From Lepas anatifera (taxonomy: Eukaryota; Arthropoda; Thecostraca; Lepadidae), in the NCBI GenBank assembly GCA_034440635.1, contig JAOTON010001713.1:992001-1056000 (forward strand): a stretch of 64,000 nucleotides of DNA. Reading direction: 5' to 3'. The notes under the pieces were generated by a model. The model saw only the letters and a program-made list of their open reading frames with translations. It ran no database searches and had not been told where the DNA came from. The first letter of the stretch is position 1. Each line of letters opens with the position of its first letter. The translations under genes were made by a program, and so were the position numbers. Shown here one piece after another: positions 1 to 13,235 of the stretch.

Positions 1-1830
1 GAGTCTTGCCTCAAGCTCCGCCCCGGTTTTACCCCTTCGACGGCGAAGTTCATGCCCCACGCATCGCGCAGATGCATAAAGGTATCCCTCAGTTGCGCAC
101 GATTAGCAAATCAGGTAAATCTAGCATCATACCAGCCTAGAATATACTGGATCTGCAAAAAAACATACTATTTTCAATAGAAAAGTTATAATACAAAACA
201 ATTCTTGATTTGTCTATAATATTCTTCTTTAGTATAATTAATTGAAGAAAATTTTGTAAATATTTTGTTTTAGGCAAGATTAAAACAATTTACCGTGAGG
301 TGCTAGTAGGTGCTTGGTAGGAAACTTGGACCAACCTCATCTTTTAGGGCCTTGCTTGGATCAACCTTATCTTTTATGGCCTTGACCCATTAAAGGCGGA
401 CGCCGAGGAGAGGAAGGTCCAACTCCATTTTATTTGGGATAAAGCTAAAATAGGTTTCCCGTTGTTGTTGCCGTCTTCTACTGTGGTAAGTAAATTGTGA
501 AATGTACTTCTATGCATCTCATATGATCATATTAATTTACAATACCGTTTGCATTGTGTGCTGTCTTGGTTCTGCAATTATAGGGTGTGGCCAGGGTAAT
601 AGAAAACGGTGTGGCCGTGAAGAGAAACCCGGGCACACATCTCAATCTGCGCGTAAATGACTGACTATCGTCGATTGATTTTCACTGGCGCTGTGTGCGG
701 TTCTGAGCCTGAGCTGCTAAGTTGTGCATTCAATTTGCCTGTTTAGAGCTCAACTGCTGAAGCTTATGCTGCATCTTTATTTGTGCCCAGATAGGTACTT
801 AGGTTGAGGTAGGTTCTGTTCTGTACTTTTCTGAACCTACTTATAACATTTGCCATGCACAGATCGCGTGGGGTATCTGGATGCAATTATCAGGGACATT
901 GGAACTACATTGATGTTGGGAGGGGGGGGCATGAGTTGCGATTTGTTTTTCATTTGTGGAGAACTGAAGAGTGGGAAAGGCAGTGGTTGAAATTTAACAT
1001 GCCCACTTAGTGGTGGTACCTACTCTTTCCCTGTATGCGTCTGGTGCAAGTATTTTTTCTTGACTGCATTTACATGTTTTAGATCATGGTTCCCTTAATA
1101 CGCACATTGACAGGTCTGAGCCACCTTCCCTTTGACGAGGTTGCGATGTTCCAAGCGCTCTCGGGACAGTCAGTCGTATTATCTCGCATCAGAATGTGGA
1201 GGTGGACGGGATTTCAAGGCACGTGCACGATTTGCGTATTGTGGTAGGTATGTATGTATATTTATGTATGTATGTATATTGTATGTATGTATGTATGTAT
1301 GTATGTATATTTTAACAAGTATTCACATATGTATCAACAAAAACAGGCAATTGTGAAAAAGCACCTAAATGCTTTAAACAAATCACAGCTTGCACGAAAA
1401 AATGTGAAACATCGAAATCACCGCTGAGTCTTCGGCCACCCGCACTCGCAGCCCTCATTAAAAGAAATCATCACTCCAGCAAGACACCGCCCGCCGCCGC
1501 CACCATACTAGGCAAACCGCTTGGTTGTTCTGATGAACTTTTGAACGCTGCGTGCAACTCGTTCTTGTTTCTTTCTTTTCCGTGAGGTTTGAACCGTGCA
1601 ATATTACCCCAAGTTTGATTGATTGGTTTAATAAACTAAAGTTGACTTCAACAATGTTTGATAATTATTGAAATAGAACAGGTCTTTCAATGTTATACAC
1701 CGGGCAAGACAACAAGAAATGAGGAACGTTTTCATTAACATGGTTACATTTTTTGCACATAGGAGAGTCAAATAATTGAATTTTGAACTGATGTGAATTT
1801 AGATTACTCATACCTTAAGGCCATTAAAAG
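1..1830. other. Intergenic, no gene seen
   Basis: No coding region or structured RNA could be supported. The stretch is AT-rich with one tetranucleotide microsatellite. The phrase TCTGAGCCACCTTC near 1115 recurs near 19180, so at least one dispersed repeat passes through it. Confidence 0.5.
1247..1310. repeat. (TATG)n microsatellite, imperfect
   Basis: A run of TATG/GTAT tetranucleotides broken by two short TATATT interruptions is directly visible. The short open frame across it, rich in Tyr, Val, Cys and Met, is an artefact of the repeat. Confidence 0.9.
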
Positions 1831-1834
1831 TGTG

Positions 1835-2330
1835 TTATCCTTTTTGAGCCAAATTCGTAATAAGCTGGTGGTTTGGGGATCCGAAAATTCTGTTGATTTC
1901 TTGTTTGAAATTCTTCCTGGATTGGGCAATTCGAATATCCTTTGGGAGAGAATTCCATAGTTTGGTGGCCGAAAGAAAGAATGACTTCTTAAATCCCGAT
2001 GTGTGGTGTTGAGGTGCTGTCCTCCTTTCAGGGTTTCTCAGGGTTCGAGTAGTAAGGTCAAGTCGGGTAGGGGGAATAAGTGCCTTGATATACTGAGGAA
2101 CATGGACGTTAGTCAAAATGTTGTAATAAAAGTTTAATTTATGAGTTTTGCGTCGCTCCTCCAGGGTTTCTCATCCTAACTCTCGTTTTAGGTTCCCTGT
2201 CGGAGTCCTGAATTGTGCTCCTGTTATGAGCCTTGCTGCACGATTCTGGAGCCGTTCTAGTCTGATTGTGTCTTGTGTCGTGATATGTCCGTCGAATATA
2301 ATGTCGCATTAGTCAAAGTGAGGTCAGAAG
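1835..2330 (-). pseudogene. LINE reverse transcriptase C-terminal relic, 5'-truncated
   Basis: Read on the minus strand, the region encodes the thumb/C-terminal part of a non-LTR retrotransposon ORF2. The segment 2330-2117 gives the typical 'RLERLQNRAARLITG' stretch, and 2116-1835 gives 'FFLSATKLWNSLPKDIR', a very common C-terminal signature of CR1/L2/Jockey-group elements. An in-frame stop lies near 2180. There is no catalytic YADD core, so this is a 5'-truncated dead copy. The clade cannot be fixed without a search. The AT-rich sequence 1620-1830 is probably its 3' UTR (inference). Confidence 0.75.
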
Positions 2331-2455
2331 CCGGTGACGAACAAAGTATGAAACGGCTTCTATTCTGACAGTTTTTCCGGTCTCGTCGTCAGAAGCCGGT
2401 GACGAACGAAGTGAGAAACGGCTTCTATACTGACAGTTTTTCGTTCTCTGTTGTC
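2325..2455. repeat. 65-bp tandem duplication with internal hairpin
   Basis: Two copies start at 2325 and 2390. Each carries AGAAGCCG and its reverse complement CGGCTTCT about 20 bases apart, so each can fold into a stem of 8 pairs. A diverged relative of the same text occurs near 63045-63112, indicating a dispersed family. Confidence 0.7.
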
Positions 2456-2475
2456 CGTAGTAGTAGTAGTAGTAG

Positions 2476-3452
2476 TTGTTGTCTGTTCTGAGGACTGGTA
2501 TCAGATACTTGAAACTTGCAGGGATGAAAGGCAGGAACCCATAAAAAATCCCGACAGCTGCAGATTTTCGAATTTTGCAAAAACTTTTCCAAAATTTTGG
2601 ATTATATTTTTCTAAACTTTTATTTTTCTATTTTTAGCCTACAGCTCTCAAACTTACACTCTTTTACACACAATCAATTACCAGTTGTTGCTCAAAGTTT
2701 GAAGCAAAAATCCAAATTTGTACTTCCAAATGATTTTTTGAAATTTTTACCTCCAAGTTGTAGTGAAATATATTACCACAGTTATAATTTCGAAATATCT
2801 GAAGATATGATACTCAGTGTTCCAAACTGGATTTTTACAGATAGAATGGACTGTGCATTACTGCATAGACACTAAACTGAACCAAAAGCATAATTTGAAG
2901 GTCAGTTTTAGCCCTTTTTCCAAAACATTGCAATTATGTCCTAAAACTTTGAAACCATATAACTTTCCAAATTTTGAAGGTTTTTGAACGCAGTTTTCTT
3001 TGTTGAGATTGAAATTGTCATGACAACAACATATTCGAAACTCACATTTCTGAGTTAAAGGGAAATATTTTTCTGCGAAAAATACTATATTTTGTAGTTT
3101 TTTTGGGAATTTACCACCATATATTTCCAAATTTTCTTTTCGAAATTGGTACCAAAAAACAGCCCGGCTCGAGTTCTATAATCGCCTGCTTGACCATACC
3201 CGGGCGTCTCCCATAGGTTTTGAGCTATATGATGATAAAACTGAATTTGATGCGGTTTTCATAGCTTGTAATAGATTCATCACGTGATAAAGATTCTTTA
3301 TACTCAACCGAGATGTATGGGTCTTTCTATACTTGTAGTATGGGAAATTATGAGCTCTGTCGTTTTAGTTTCATGACGCTCCGACAACAAGTTCTCCACT
3401 GAGCGGCAAAATACTTTGGTCGGCTTTTTCCCGCAGGAGTAGTGACGTCATT
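2476..3452. other. No gene seen
   Basis: AT-rich non-coding DNA. Short open frames on both strands have low-complexity composition and match no family I recognise. Confidence 0.4.
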
Positions 3453-3524
3453 ATGCCCTTCTTGCATGGTTTTTCTGTGCTCCGGCCGGCGGCTGCAGGC
3501 GGGAGGTGCGTGCAAGAAGGGCAT
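3453..3524. repeat. Perfect 14-bp inverted repeat (hairpin)
   Basis: ATGCCCTTCTTGCA at 3453-3466 is exactly reverse-complemented at 3511-3524, with a GC-rich 44-base spacer. It could be a cruciform or the termini of a very small foldback element. No transcript evidence is available. Confidence 0.75.
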
Positions 3525-3589
3525 GAAGATATTACCCGAGTGCATGCAGCGGGTGACCAGTCGGCCGGGAACCAACAGGAGGGGCAGGG

Positions 3590-5400
<1,811 letters not shown>

Positions 5401-5683
5401 GAAGTTGGGACTTCAAGCATAAGAACCTTGCTTATGAACTAAAACGGAGTCGGGAGTTGTTATAGTTAACGGAGTTGTTATACCTGTCATATTGTTTCCG
5501 TCCAATAAAAGTTTATCATCTATCTATCTGTCTACCCGCTAGTTAATGCATTCTCTAACCAAAGGTAACACTGGTTAAAGGATCCACCGTTGCACACAAT
5601 TTCTTTCCCAGCCGAATAAACCTCCATGTGGTCATACCATGACACGTGACTCCTTGCACTGCCTGCTTAAATCAACTGTATAA

Positions 5684-6735
5684 GCAGTGGCGGATCCAGG
5701 CCATTAGTATGAGGGTGGGACTAAGGAGCTGGAGCATAGGCGGATCCAAGACATCAGTACCGGAGTGGGGCGAGGTAGCTCGAGCATAGGCGGATCCAGG
5801 ACATCAGTACGGGGTGGGGCTAAGGAGCTCGAGCATAGGCGGATCCAGGACATCAGGACGGGGTAGGGGCTAGGGAGCTCGAGCATAGGCGGATCCAGGA
5901 CACCAGTACGGGAGTGGGGCTAAGGACCTCGAGCATAGGCGGATCCAAGACAGTACGGAGGTGGGGCTACGGAGTTTGAGCATAGGCGGATCCAGGACAT
6001 CAGTAAAGGGAGTGGGGCTAAGGAGCTCGAGCATAGGCGGATGCAGGACATCAGTAAGGGGTGGGGCTAAGGAGCTCGAGCATAGGCGGATCCAGGACAT
6101 CAGTAGAGGGTAGGGCTAAGGAGCTCGAGCATAGGCGGATCCAGGACATCAGTAGGGGGTAGGGCTAAGGAGCTCGAGCATAGGCGGATCCAGGACATCA
6201 GTACGGGAATGGGGCTAGGGAGCTTGAGCATAGGCGGATCCAGGACAGTACGGAGGTGGGGCTACGGAGTTCGAGCATAGGCGGAACCAGGACATCAGTA
6301 AGGGCGTGGGGCTAAGGAGCTCGAGCATAGGCGGATCCAGGGCATCAGTACGGGGATGGGTCTGAGGAGTTTGAGCATAGGCGGATCCAGGACATCAGTT
6401 CGGGGATGGGGCTAAGGAGCTCGAACATAGGCGGATCCAGGACATCGGTACGGGGTGGGGCTAAGCAGCTCGAGCATAGGCGGATCCAGGACATCAGTAC
6501 GGGGATGGGGCTAGGGAGCTCGAGCATAGGCGGATTCATGACAGTACGGAGGTGGGGCTACGGAGTTTGAGCATAGGCGGATCCAGGATATCAGTAAGGG
6601 GGTGGGGCTAAGGAGCTCGAGCATAGGCGAATCCAGGACATCAATACGGGGGTGAGGCTAAGGAGTTCGAGCATAGGCGGATCCAGGATATCAGTTCGGG
6701 GATGGGGTTAGGGAGCTCGAGCATAGGCGGATCCA
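5684..6735. repeat. ~50-bp minisatellite, about 21 units, built on a hAT-like terminus
   Basis: Units of 47-52 bp contain GAGCATAGGCGGATCCAGGA, then ACATCAGTA and GGGGTGGGGCTAAGGAGCTC, with small indels between units. The first unit begins GTGGCGGATCCAGG, close to the hAT-type terminus CAGGGGCGGATCCAGG seen at 48662. Every unit thus carries a piece of a transposon end. Antisense open frames rich in Pro, Ser and Leu are repeat artefacts. Confidence 0.85.
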
Positions 6736-7159
6736 GGTTTACCGATAGAGGAGGCACCGTCCCGGGGGAAGGGGTGTAATCCGGAGCATAGAGCGCCACT
6801 TTTGACACGTAAAATCCTTCCGATGGGCGCCAATTTTTGCATCTTAGGGGAAAGGGTGGGAAGTGACATTGCAGGGGTGCCATCGAATGTTTGAGGGGCG
6901 CCGTGGCCATTTCAGGGGGTGCTGAGGATCGACCAAAGGGGGATGCACGTGCCCCCTATCCCCCCGCTGCCCTGAATTCACCTTTTAGCTCCAGGCTCCC
7001 CGCCATTGCCTCAAAACATCTTCTGCCTATGCTATAGCTGTAGGCATTTTAACATGGGGGGGGGACAAGCCCACTAGCCTCGCCCCTTGTTTCCGCTATC
7101 GTATTTAGACATATAAATAATATAAAAATCTCGTTGCACTCTATTCCATATTATCGAAC
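6736..7159. other. No gene seen
   Basis: GC-rich stretch after the minisatellite, with runs such as GGGGGGGGAC near 7060. It may be the body of the same hAT-related element. Nothing coding can be supported. Confidence 0.35.
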
Positions 7160-7920
7160 AATATCAATAAGAGGAAATCGGTCATGCAGATTTTGAATCT
7201 GGTCTTCAGGTCAATGAAAGGTCTCTGCACATGTGCAGTGAAACTAATGGAAACAGAGGCTATCCCGGTAACCTACGGGTCGATTTTCTTGAAATTTTGT
7301 GAACAAGAAAATAACATGAAGTGCAAACCACAAATAATGTCATATTGAAGCTGCACTGCCCTGCGCATGCGCAGTAGAAATCTTAAACATAGCCTTAAAG
7401 GTGAGGATATTTCAGAAGAAGACATGAACAGAGGAGAGCCAACATGTTTAAATTTAGTATGAAAGTTTTGTCACCACTGCTTACTACAAAGGTTAGTGCG
7501 CATGCGCATTAGAACTTATGGTCAGGGAGGCTATCTCGTGAGCCAATAGACCGATTGGGCTTAAACTTTGCGAGTAATAGCAGAATACTATCTGCTAATC
7601 AAAATTCACGGCTGTATGACACGGCATTGTTCTGCGCATGCGCAGTATGAATTCTAAGGAATATTAGGCTATAAGGGATAGTTTAGACCAAGAGACAAAC
7701 ACACGACATACCAACATGCTTCAGTCAATTATAACGGTATCTTCGCTCTCATTTACTGCAGACTATACTCTGCATGCGGACTGGGACTTAGGGTAACCGA
7801 AGCTAACTCGGCAACAAATAGGCTGAATTGTGCGAAGTTCTCCGGGTATAGGTGAAATATGGTCGGCAAACCCACAATATTTTATATTGTATGTCCTTTC
7901 TTCTGGGCATACCGAGTCTT
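7160..7920. repeat. Diverged ~270-bp tandem repeat (about 3 units) with GCGCATGCGC palindromes
   Basis: The phrase GGCTATC(C/T)CG followed by a GTCGATT/ACCGATT-like stretch recurs near 7260, 7530 and 7800. Palindromes related to CTGCGCATGCGCAG occur near 7228, 7363, 7495 and 7631, at spacings of about 132-138 bp. This suggests a 270-bp unit made of two related halves. The palindrome equals the NRF-1 (ewg) consensus YGCGCAYGCGCR, but here it is part of a repeat. Confidence 0.6.
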
Positions 7921-8209
7921 TACTTAACAAACCAAACTTTATACGTGTGTTTATTTATGTGATGACATGAACAGAGGGCAAACGTGTCGCAGTGTGCAGA
8001 GACATGCTAATCTAGGAAAACATGGGCTTACAAAGGGGATTAAATGGAGTCATAACGAGAACACAAGACCTAAAGTCCGAAAATTGTGTTGGTATAAGTA
8101 TCATACTGCTGAAAACACTCGCCTGTCAATCGAACTGTTTGCCTAACGTACATTGTCACCGGCTTCTCCTGCGCCGGAGCGGCACCTGCCGAGGCCGCAG
8201 GCCGAGGTC

Positions 8210-9760
8210 TAATGTAGGTTTTGTATAGTTGGTCCAGAATTGTCTTTGGCAGATGTCGTGCTATTGGGTAAATTGGGCTAAGTGTTTTGTGAATTTTGTT
8301 GACAATTTGGTCCACGTGTTCTTTATACGTAAGATCTTTGGAGAAAGTCAGTCCTGAGTGTTTGTGTTTTTCAACACTTGGTATAGCACGACCACCAAAG
8401 GTGAGGCTGGGAGCCTCACATACAGTCCTTGTGGAGAACGTCTGTTGTACTGTCTTTTGTGGGTTAAATGTTATGCGCCAGTCTAGTCCATATTTGGAAA
8501 TCGTATCGAGGTCCGCCTGCAATGAATGTTGGATTGTTTGAAGCGAGTCAGGATTATGGGAAGAGTTTAATGATGTGTCGTCAGCAAAACAGAGAATGTC
8601 ATTTGTCGTCTTCATAGCAAGAGAATTGAGATATAGCAAGGCTAATAGAGGGCCCAGGACTGAACCCTGAGGACAGCCTTCACTTAGAAATTTGATCGAG
8701 GAAAACTTGTCATCAATATTTACGCGCTGTTTTCGGTCAGATAAATATGATTTCAGCCTTTCCAAAAGCACTTCAAGTCCGAATTCGTGTTAACATTTCT
8801 CCAAAAGTCCTTTATGCCAGATCTTATCAAAGTAACGAGACAGGTCGAGGTAGATGGTAGTAAAGTCTTGTACCTTGTCCAAAGAGTCATGAAGTCTGTG
8901 CGATAGGTAAAGTACCTGTAGATGTGTCCCATGACAGGGCCGATATTCGCTTTGTTTTTCCGTAAGAAGGTCGTTAGTATTTACGTGATGGTAAATTCTG
9001 CGAAATATTATTTTTCTTCGAAAACTTGGGATAAGCATGATAAGAGGCTGATGGGTCTGTAACAAGATACGTTAGAAGCAGTTCCTTTCTTTTTATATAT
9101 CGGTTTAACGTTTGCCAATTTCCAAGCAGATGGGAATATGCCAAGAACAAGAGATGTATTGAAAATGGTTGCAAGTGGTTCCGATATTATGAGAGCAGAT
9201 AATTTAAGTAGTTTTGGTGGGATGTTATCTGGACCGGTGGATTTGTTAGGCTGAAGTCTGTTTAACTCATGCAATACTTCCTGCGCAGTGATGTGGGTAT
9301 GCTCTAACTCAGGCACTCGTCCAATTTTTGCTTCCAAGGCTAATTCCGCAGGTTCAGCTATATCTAATGCCGACTGGTGGACAAAAAAGTTGTTTAATAT
9401 ATTGGCTTTTTCTAAATTATCATTTACGATTTGGCCAGTGTCAGTTACAAGAGGTGGGATTTTTGTATCGGTTCCTCGTCCTGTCATTTCTTTAAGTACA
9501 ATATGGAATTTATAAGGGCTGTTTTTGTAAGATAGGAGTTTTTCAGTTTTTGCTTTGTTATAACAATTTTTTGAGCGTCGAATATTACTGGTGATGTTAT
9601 TCCGTTGTTCTTTCCACTTTTTCCATGCCAAAACAGTGGCCGGGTTTTTTTTTAGATCAGCATACTTCTTCTGAGTCCGTTTTGCTTTTTGAAATAGTCT
9701 GTCTCGTTTCTTCATCATCTTTTTTATTTCTAATGTTATCCATGGCTTATCTTTAGGCAT
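8210..9760 (-). pseudogene. LINE reverse transcriptase domain (relic)
   Basis: The minus strand shows the pre-RT linker with Lys/Arg-rich helices, then 'NKSTGPDNIPPKLLK' (RT motif 0/1 region), 'CYRPISLLSC' (motif 2), 'DLSRYFDKIWHKGLL' (motif 3/A), 'GCPQGSVLGPLL' (motif 4/B) and 'FADDTS' (motif 5/C). The family polymerises cDNA at a nicked target. Frame breaks occur near 9010 and between 8790 and 8771. The conserved motif A phenylalanine and aspartate are present in the 'YLDLSRYFDKIWH' context. Confidence 0.85.
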
Positions 9761-10700
9761 GATATATATCTTTTGGTTGGTATTGCAGCCGCCGCGGCAT
9801 CTCGAAGGACTTTTGTGAATTCTTCTACAGCGGTGTCTATGTCCTTGTCTGTAATATCCTCCCAATTTGTTGTCATCAAAATTTCAGTCTGTCGAGCTGC
9901 GTCCAGATTTCTGTAGTCCCAAACTGTTTTGGTTGTGATGCACGGAGGCTCCAAACGTCCATCAATGGAGATAAATATCGGAAAGTGATCTAGATTTGAA
10001 AAGGAAGATAGCACCCCACTTTCTGCTATCAGGTCGGGCTCAGATACAAAGCAGACATCTCTTATGTTGCAAGTATTACCTTGCACGCGCGTTGGTTCGT
10101 CAATTACCTGGGTAAAGCCCAAAGAGTCCGCGATTTGCTCTAATCTTATTTGAAAGTTTGTTATGGGGGAATGATTATATGAACTGTCTTTCAAAAACGT
10201 ATTTCCACTGTTTAAATCTCACATGATAATTATAGCATTAGATTCATATGATTGAGCCAAGGACGCACTTTCCGCGAAAAGCTCCAGGTAGTGATCTTTA
10301 CTCTCAGCTGTTGCATCTGGCGAGAAGTATGCGCGGCATATTATCACGCATATGTCTTTGAATTTTACTTTTGCCCATACCGATTCTATATTTCCATTTT
10401 CCAAGTTAGGAAGTCTACAAATGGCCATTGATGCATGGCAATAAAGTGCTACTCCCCCTCCCTTTCTGTTACGGTGCCTAGCCAGGGGATCATGAAAATT
10501 TATTAAATTGTAAATGCTTAAGTCTATATTCTCATCTAACTTAGTCTCGCAAAGACTTAAGCTGCCAACATAATTTTGAGAAACGAATCCCTCTAATTCA
10601 TCAATCCTATTTGCAGCTGTGATGGAGTTTATATTTAGGCTACTTATATTCATTTGTCTGTAAGATGGTCCGGGGTTTGGGCTCAATGCCTGCAATTAAT
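9760..10700 (-). pseudogene. LINE APE-type endonuclease domain (relic)
   Basis: The first part reads 'ISSLNINSI...' and '...LCETKLDENI' (the glutamate-containing motif), then 'GGGVALYC'. The second part, in a different frame from 10194 downward, holds 'SNLDHFPIFISI', the SDH-type catalytic histidine region. The two halves are separated by a break near 10200. The family nicks genomic DNA to prime reverse transcription. Confidence 0.8.
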
Positions 10701-10880
10701 AACAAAAGTTTAATATTATTACTTAGTGCCATACGTTTCCAAATTTTGTGGGTGATTTTTCTTACTTTGCAAAAACTGGCTGAGGTATTTGTTTGATAAT
10801 AAGCAGCACGCAGCATGGTCACAAACACGAGAGACACAGGACGTTCTCCTGGAGCGGTGCCACGCTCCAGCATTAAGGCT
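10670..10880 (-). other. LINE ORF2 leader with a frame-split 2A-like NPGP motif
   Basis: Just before the endonuclease the minus strand reads a hydrophobic 'IKLLLLIAGIEP' in one frame and 'NPGPS' in the next, separated by a one-base shift near 10677. A hydrophobic stretch ending in NPGP at an ORF2 start is known in some CR1/L2-group LINEs, where it acts as a 2A-like ribosome-skipping peptide. The canonical aspartate of DxExNPGP is absent here. Confidence 0.55.
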
Positions 10881-11739
10881 CCAGCAGGAAGGCGCCGGCG
10901 GCAATGCTGGTCGGCAGGCCATCAGTCGGGCAACGCATCACGGGCGGGTGTGTGGACATCTCACCACCGCACACACTTTCCTTCGGAGAACGATGCAGCG
11001 AGGTCCTGTGATAATACAGACGTTCGTTTCAATTTCAACTGTTAAACAATAGCTTGACACATCGCATGACTCTCCGTACATTTTACAACCAGAGCTGACG
11101 CAAATTATAGAAATGGCGATGAGGGATCGGTTTTACTAACTTGCGTTTCACTTAATTGTCACAAATAAGTTATTATTTATTTTGAAGATAAGAAAATCAT
11201 CGTTCATTCTTCGAGTTTCACAGATTTGGTGGCAAACACTCATAGTGATACATTTAATGGACAGTAAATTTGTACATTCAGTGCATGGATATTGGCAATA
11301 CATTCAACAGTGTTATACATTTGTGGGCATTTATAGAAAATTGCATAACAAAGCTTAGCATTAAATTCACATTTGGAATTTCATTTCTGGTACTACTTCT
11401 ATAAAATCCTAGCAAAGGAGGTAAATTCATATAGCAATAAGTCTGACCTCAGCTGCGAAGGGAAGAATTCACATCGCAGCGCATCTGTTATGCAGTACTT
11501 ATACTTGGTTGTTTCATAATCATTCATGGTTAAATGGTATGGGTAAATTATTCATATTTGTAATACAAGAATTCGTTCGCTCATGTATATAGAGTCAGCA
11601 GAAAACTTTATTTGCCTCGGACAAAGAACATAGGCACTCGTTGGTAGATCCTGCTGCAGACCATCAAACGAAAAATAAGCTCTTAGTCAACGTCAACTTC
11701 AAGTAGTAAGCTGCATCATCGGCGAGGATCCTTTAGCGC
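10881..11739. other. No gene seen between LINE ORF2 and ORF1 relics
   Basis: AT-rich non-coding DNA. If the ORF1 relic at 11740-12650 and the ORF2 relic belong to one element, this is either an inter-ORF spacer enlarged by insertion or a later insertion. No termini were recognised. Confidence 0.4.
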
Positions 11740-12650
11740 TTACCTCCGCGCGCCCTCGGCCTTCTCTTGCTGATGCTGCCAATGATCTGGGAGGCGCCCG
11801 GAGAGGCACCGGTCGGCTCCGCGCCGGTCGCTCCAGAGGCGGCTGCAGCTCGCTGGCGGGGGGTGGTCTCGGCTCAAAGGACTCTGGGAAGCCCGGCTGC
11901 CCCTGGTCGCTGCGGTGCGCCTGCCCGTCCCTGCTTCGGTGGGCGTGCGCGGCTCGCTGGCTCCAGGACGCGCTTGCCTCTGTGACGTCACGCCCTCTGG
12001 CTCTCCCAAGAATGTCCCTGTCCCGGCGCGCAGAGGCGGATGTAGGTACGCGCGTAGGGGTGTTCTCCGTCTCCAGATCTCTTTGCCTGGGTGTCTTGTA
12101 ATCAAATTGTCGAAGGCTGGGTGATCACCAGTGGCTTCCTTTAGGTCCTCGAGAGATCTGATGTGAACCGGAGGGCCGTCGCTTGTAAGGCGAATTTTCA
12201 TACGGCCCCAATCAGTCTATGCTGCCACCACTTGCTTTGCTCTTTTCAGTTTTCTGGCGATGTACATAACAGCACTGTTGTACCGTGTCAGGCAGTCGGA
12301 CAAGAAAATGTTCTCTAGCATTCCCGATGTAAAGCAGGAGTCCTCCGGGATGTTAGCCTTCCTTATGCTTTTCCTCTCATTGAAAAGTTGAGCCCTCTTC
12401 CAATACGTCACGAATTTGACGATGATGGGCCTAGGCTTGTTGCTAACTCTGCCCAGTCGATGGGCGTGGTCGATTTCGCTTACCTTGATATCGACTCCCA
12501 CGATTCGACCGATCTCCATAACCAGACCCATGATGCTTTCGTCTCTGCTTTCGGGCACTCCACTTATGATCATACAATTCTTCCTGCTATATTGTTCAAG
12601 CTCGTTCACCATTAGGAACATGTTGTCATTCGAGTTCTCAATTTCGGTCC
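11740..12650 (-). pseudogene. LINE ORF1 protein relic (coiled-coil/RRM-type)
   Basis: The minus-strand reading 'NELEQYSRKNCMIISGVPE' followed by 'EIDHAHRLGR' and 'RPIIVKFV' is the classic L1-type ORF1 (transposase_22-like) RNA-binding core. After an in-frame TAG near 12221 the same frame continues with 'MKIRLTSDGPPVHIRSLEDL', the usual end of this domain. The remaining GC-rich tail to 11740 is basic and low-complexity. The protein family coats LINE RNA. The stop marks it as dead unless read through. It may be ORF1 of the element at 8205-10880, which has the same orientation. Confidence 0.75.
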
Positions 12651-12825
12651 GGTTTCAAGTGGCGAGATGTCCACACGGTGGGTGTGATCTAAAGATCACT
12701 TACACGTTTTCACCAGACACCACACTTATAACCCGCGTGGGGGGAGCACACTGGCTCTGTCACCGGAGCGAGTGGGGCTGTCCGACCTCGGAGGTGACCG
12801 GACAGCAACTGACCGCTGGGGGGGA

Positions 12826-12872
12826 CCGCTGGGGGGGAGTGAATTTCGCCCCCCCAGCGGGGCGCGTGTTAA
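12826..12872. repeat. 12-bp hairpin and TTAA-type element terminus upstream of dynein
   Basis: CCGCTGGGGGGG (12826-12837) and CCCCCCCAGCGG (12849-12860) are perfect reverse complements with an 11-base loop. The next bases, GGCGCGTGTTAA, resemble the end GGCGCGGGTTAA of the TTAA element at 47248-48273. This is probably a solo terminus of that family. The sequence contributes a very stable foldback about 380 bp before the dynein start codon. Confidence 0.6.
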
Positions 12873-12950
12873 GTGTTCTCCCAGGTCATGCCAGAACACC
12901 AAAGCTTCTTTACTGAACTCGTCCAAGTCATTGCCACCGGCCTGTGTCCG

Positions 12951-13235
12951 GTCACCGCCCGCTGCTGTCGGCAGTCCCGGGAGTGTGTTGCTGTGTCCCG
13001 TCACCGCCCGCTGCTGTCGGCAGTCCCGGGAGTGTGTTGCTGTGTCCGGTCACCGCCCGCTGCTGTCGGCAGTCCCGGGAGTGTGTTGCTGTGTCCCGTC
13101 ACCGCCCGCTGCTGTCGGCAGTCCCGGGAGTGTGTTGCTGTGTCCCGTCACCGCCCGCTGCTGTCGGCAGTCCCGGGAGTGTGTTGCTGTGTCCCGTCAC
13201 CACCGGCTACTGTCGGCAGTCCCGGGAGCGCCATA
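12951..13235. repeat. 49-bp minisatellite, 6 units, ending at the dynein start codon
   Basis: Units begin GTCACCGCCCGCTGCTGTCG at 12951, 13000, 13049, 13098, 13147 and 13196, an exact 49-bp period. The last unit is diverged (GTCACCACCGGCTACTGTCG) and is cut off after CCCGGGAGCGCC, three bases before the ATG at 13236. It would lie in the dynein 5' UTR or immediate promoter. The units contain no ATG. Confidence 0.95.

Larger units (their letters stand above)
8205..10880 (-). mobile_element. CR1/L2-group LINE, ORF2 (endonuclease + RT), 3'-truncated and frameshifted
   Basis: On the minus strand the element reads, in order, a leader (10870-10690), an APE-type endonuclease (about 10690-9900), a basic linker and the RT (about 9760-8210). 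The RT signatures CPQGSVLGPLL and FADDTS are visible. Coding similarity stops near 8205, shortly after the 'YKTYIRP' stretch, where the sequence turns GC-rich. The C-terminal domain and 3' UTR are therefore missing. Several frame changes show it is inactive. Confidence 0.85.

Noticed and set aside
12951..13235. CRISPR array
   Set aside because: Unit has no repeat-spacer alternation; the whole 49 bp is repeated. The same holds for the 46-, 45- and 50-bp arrays.
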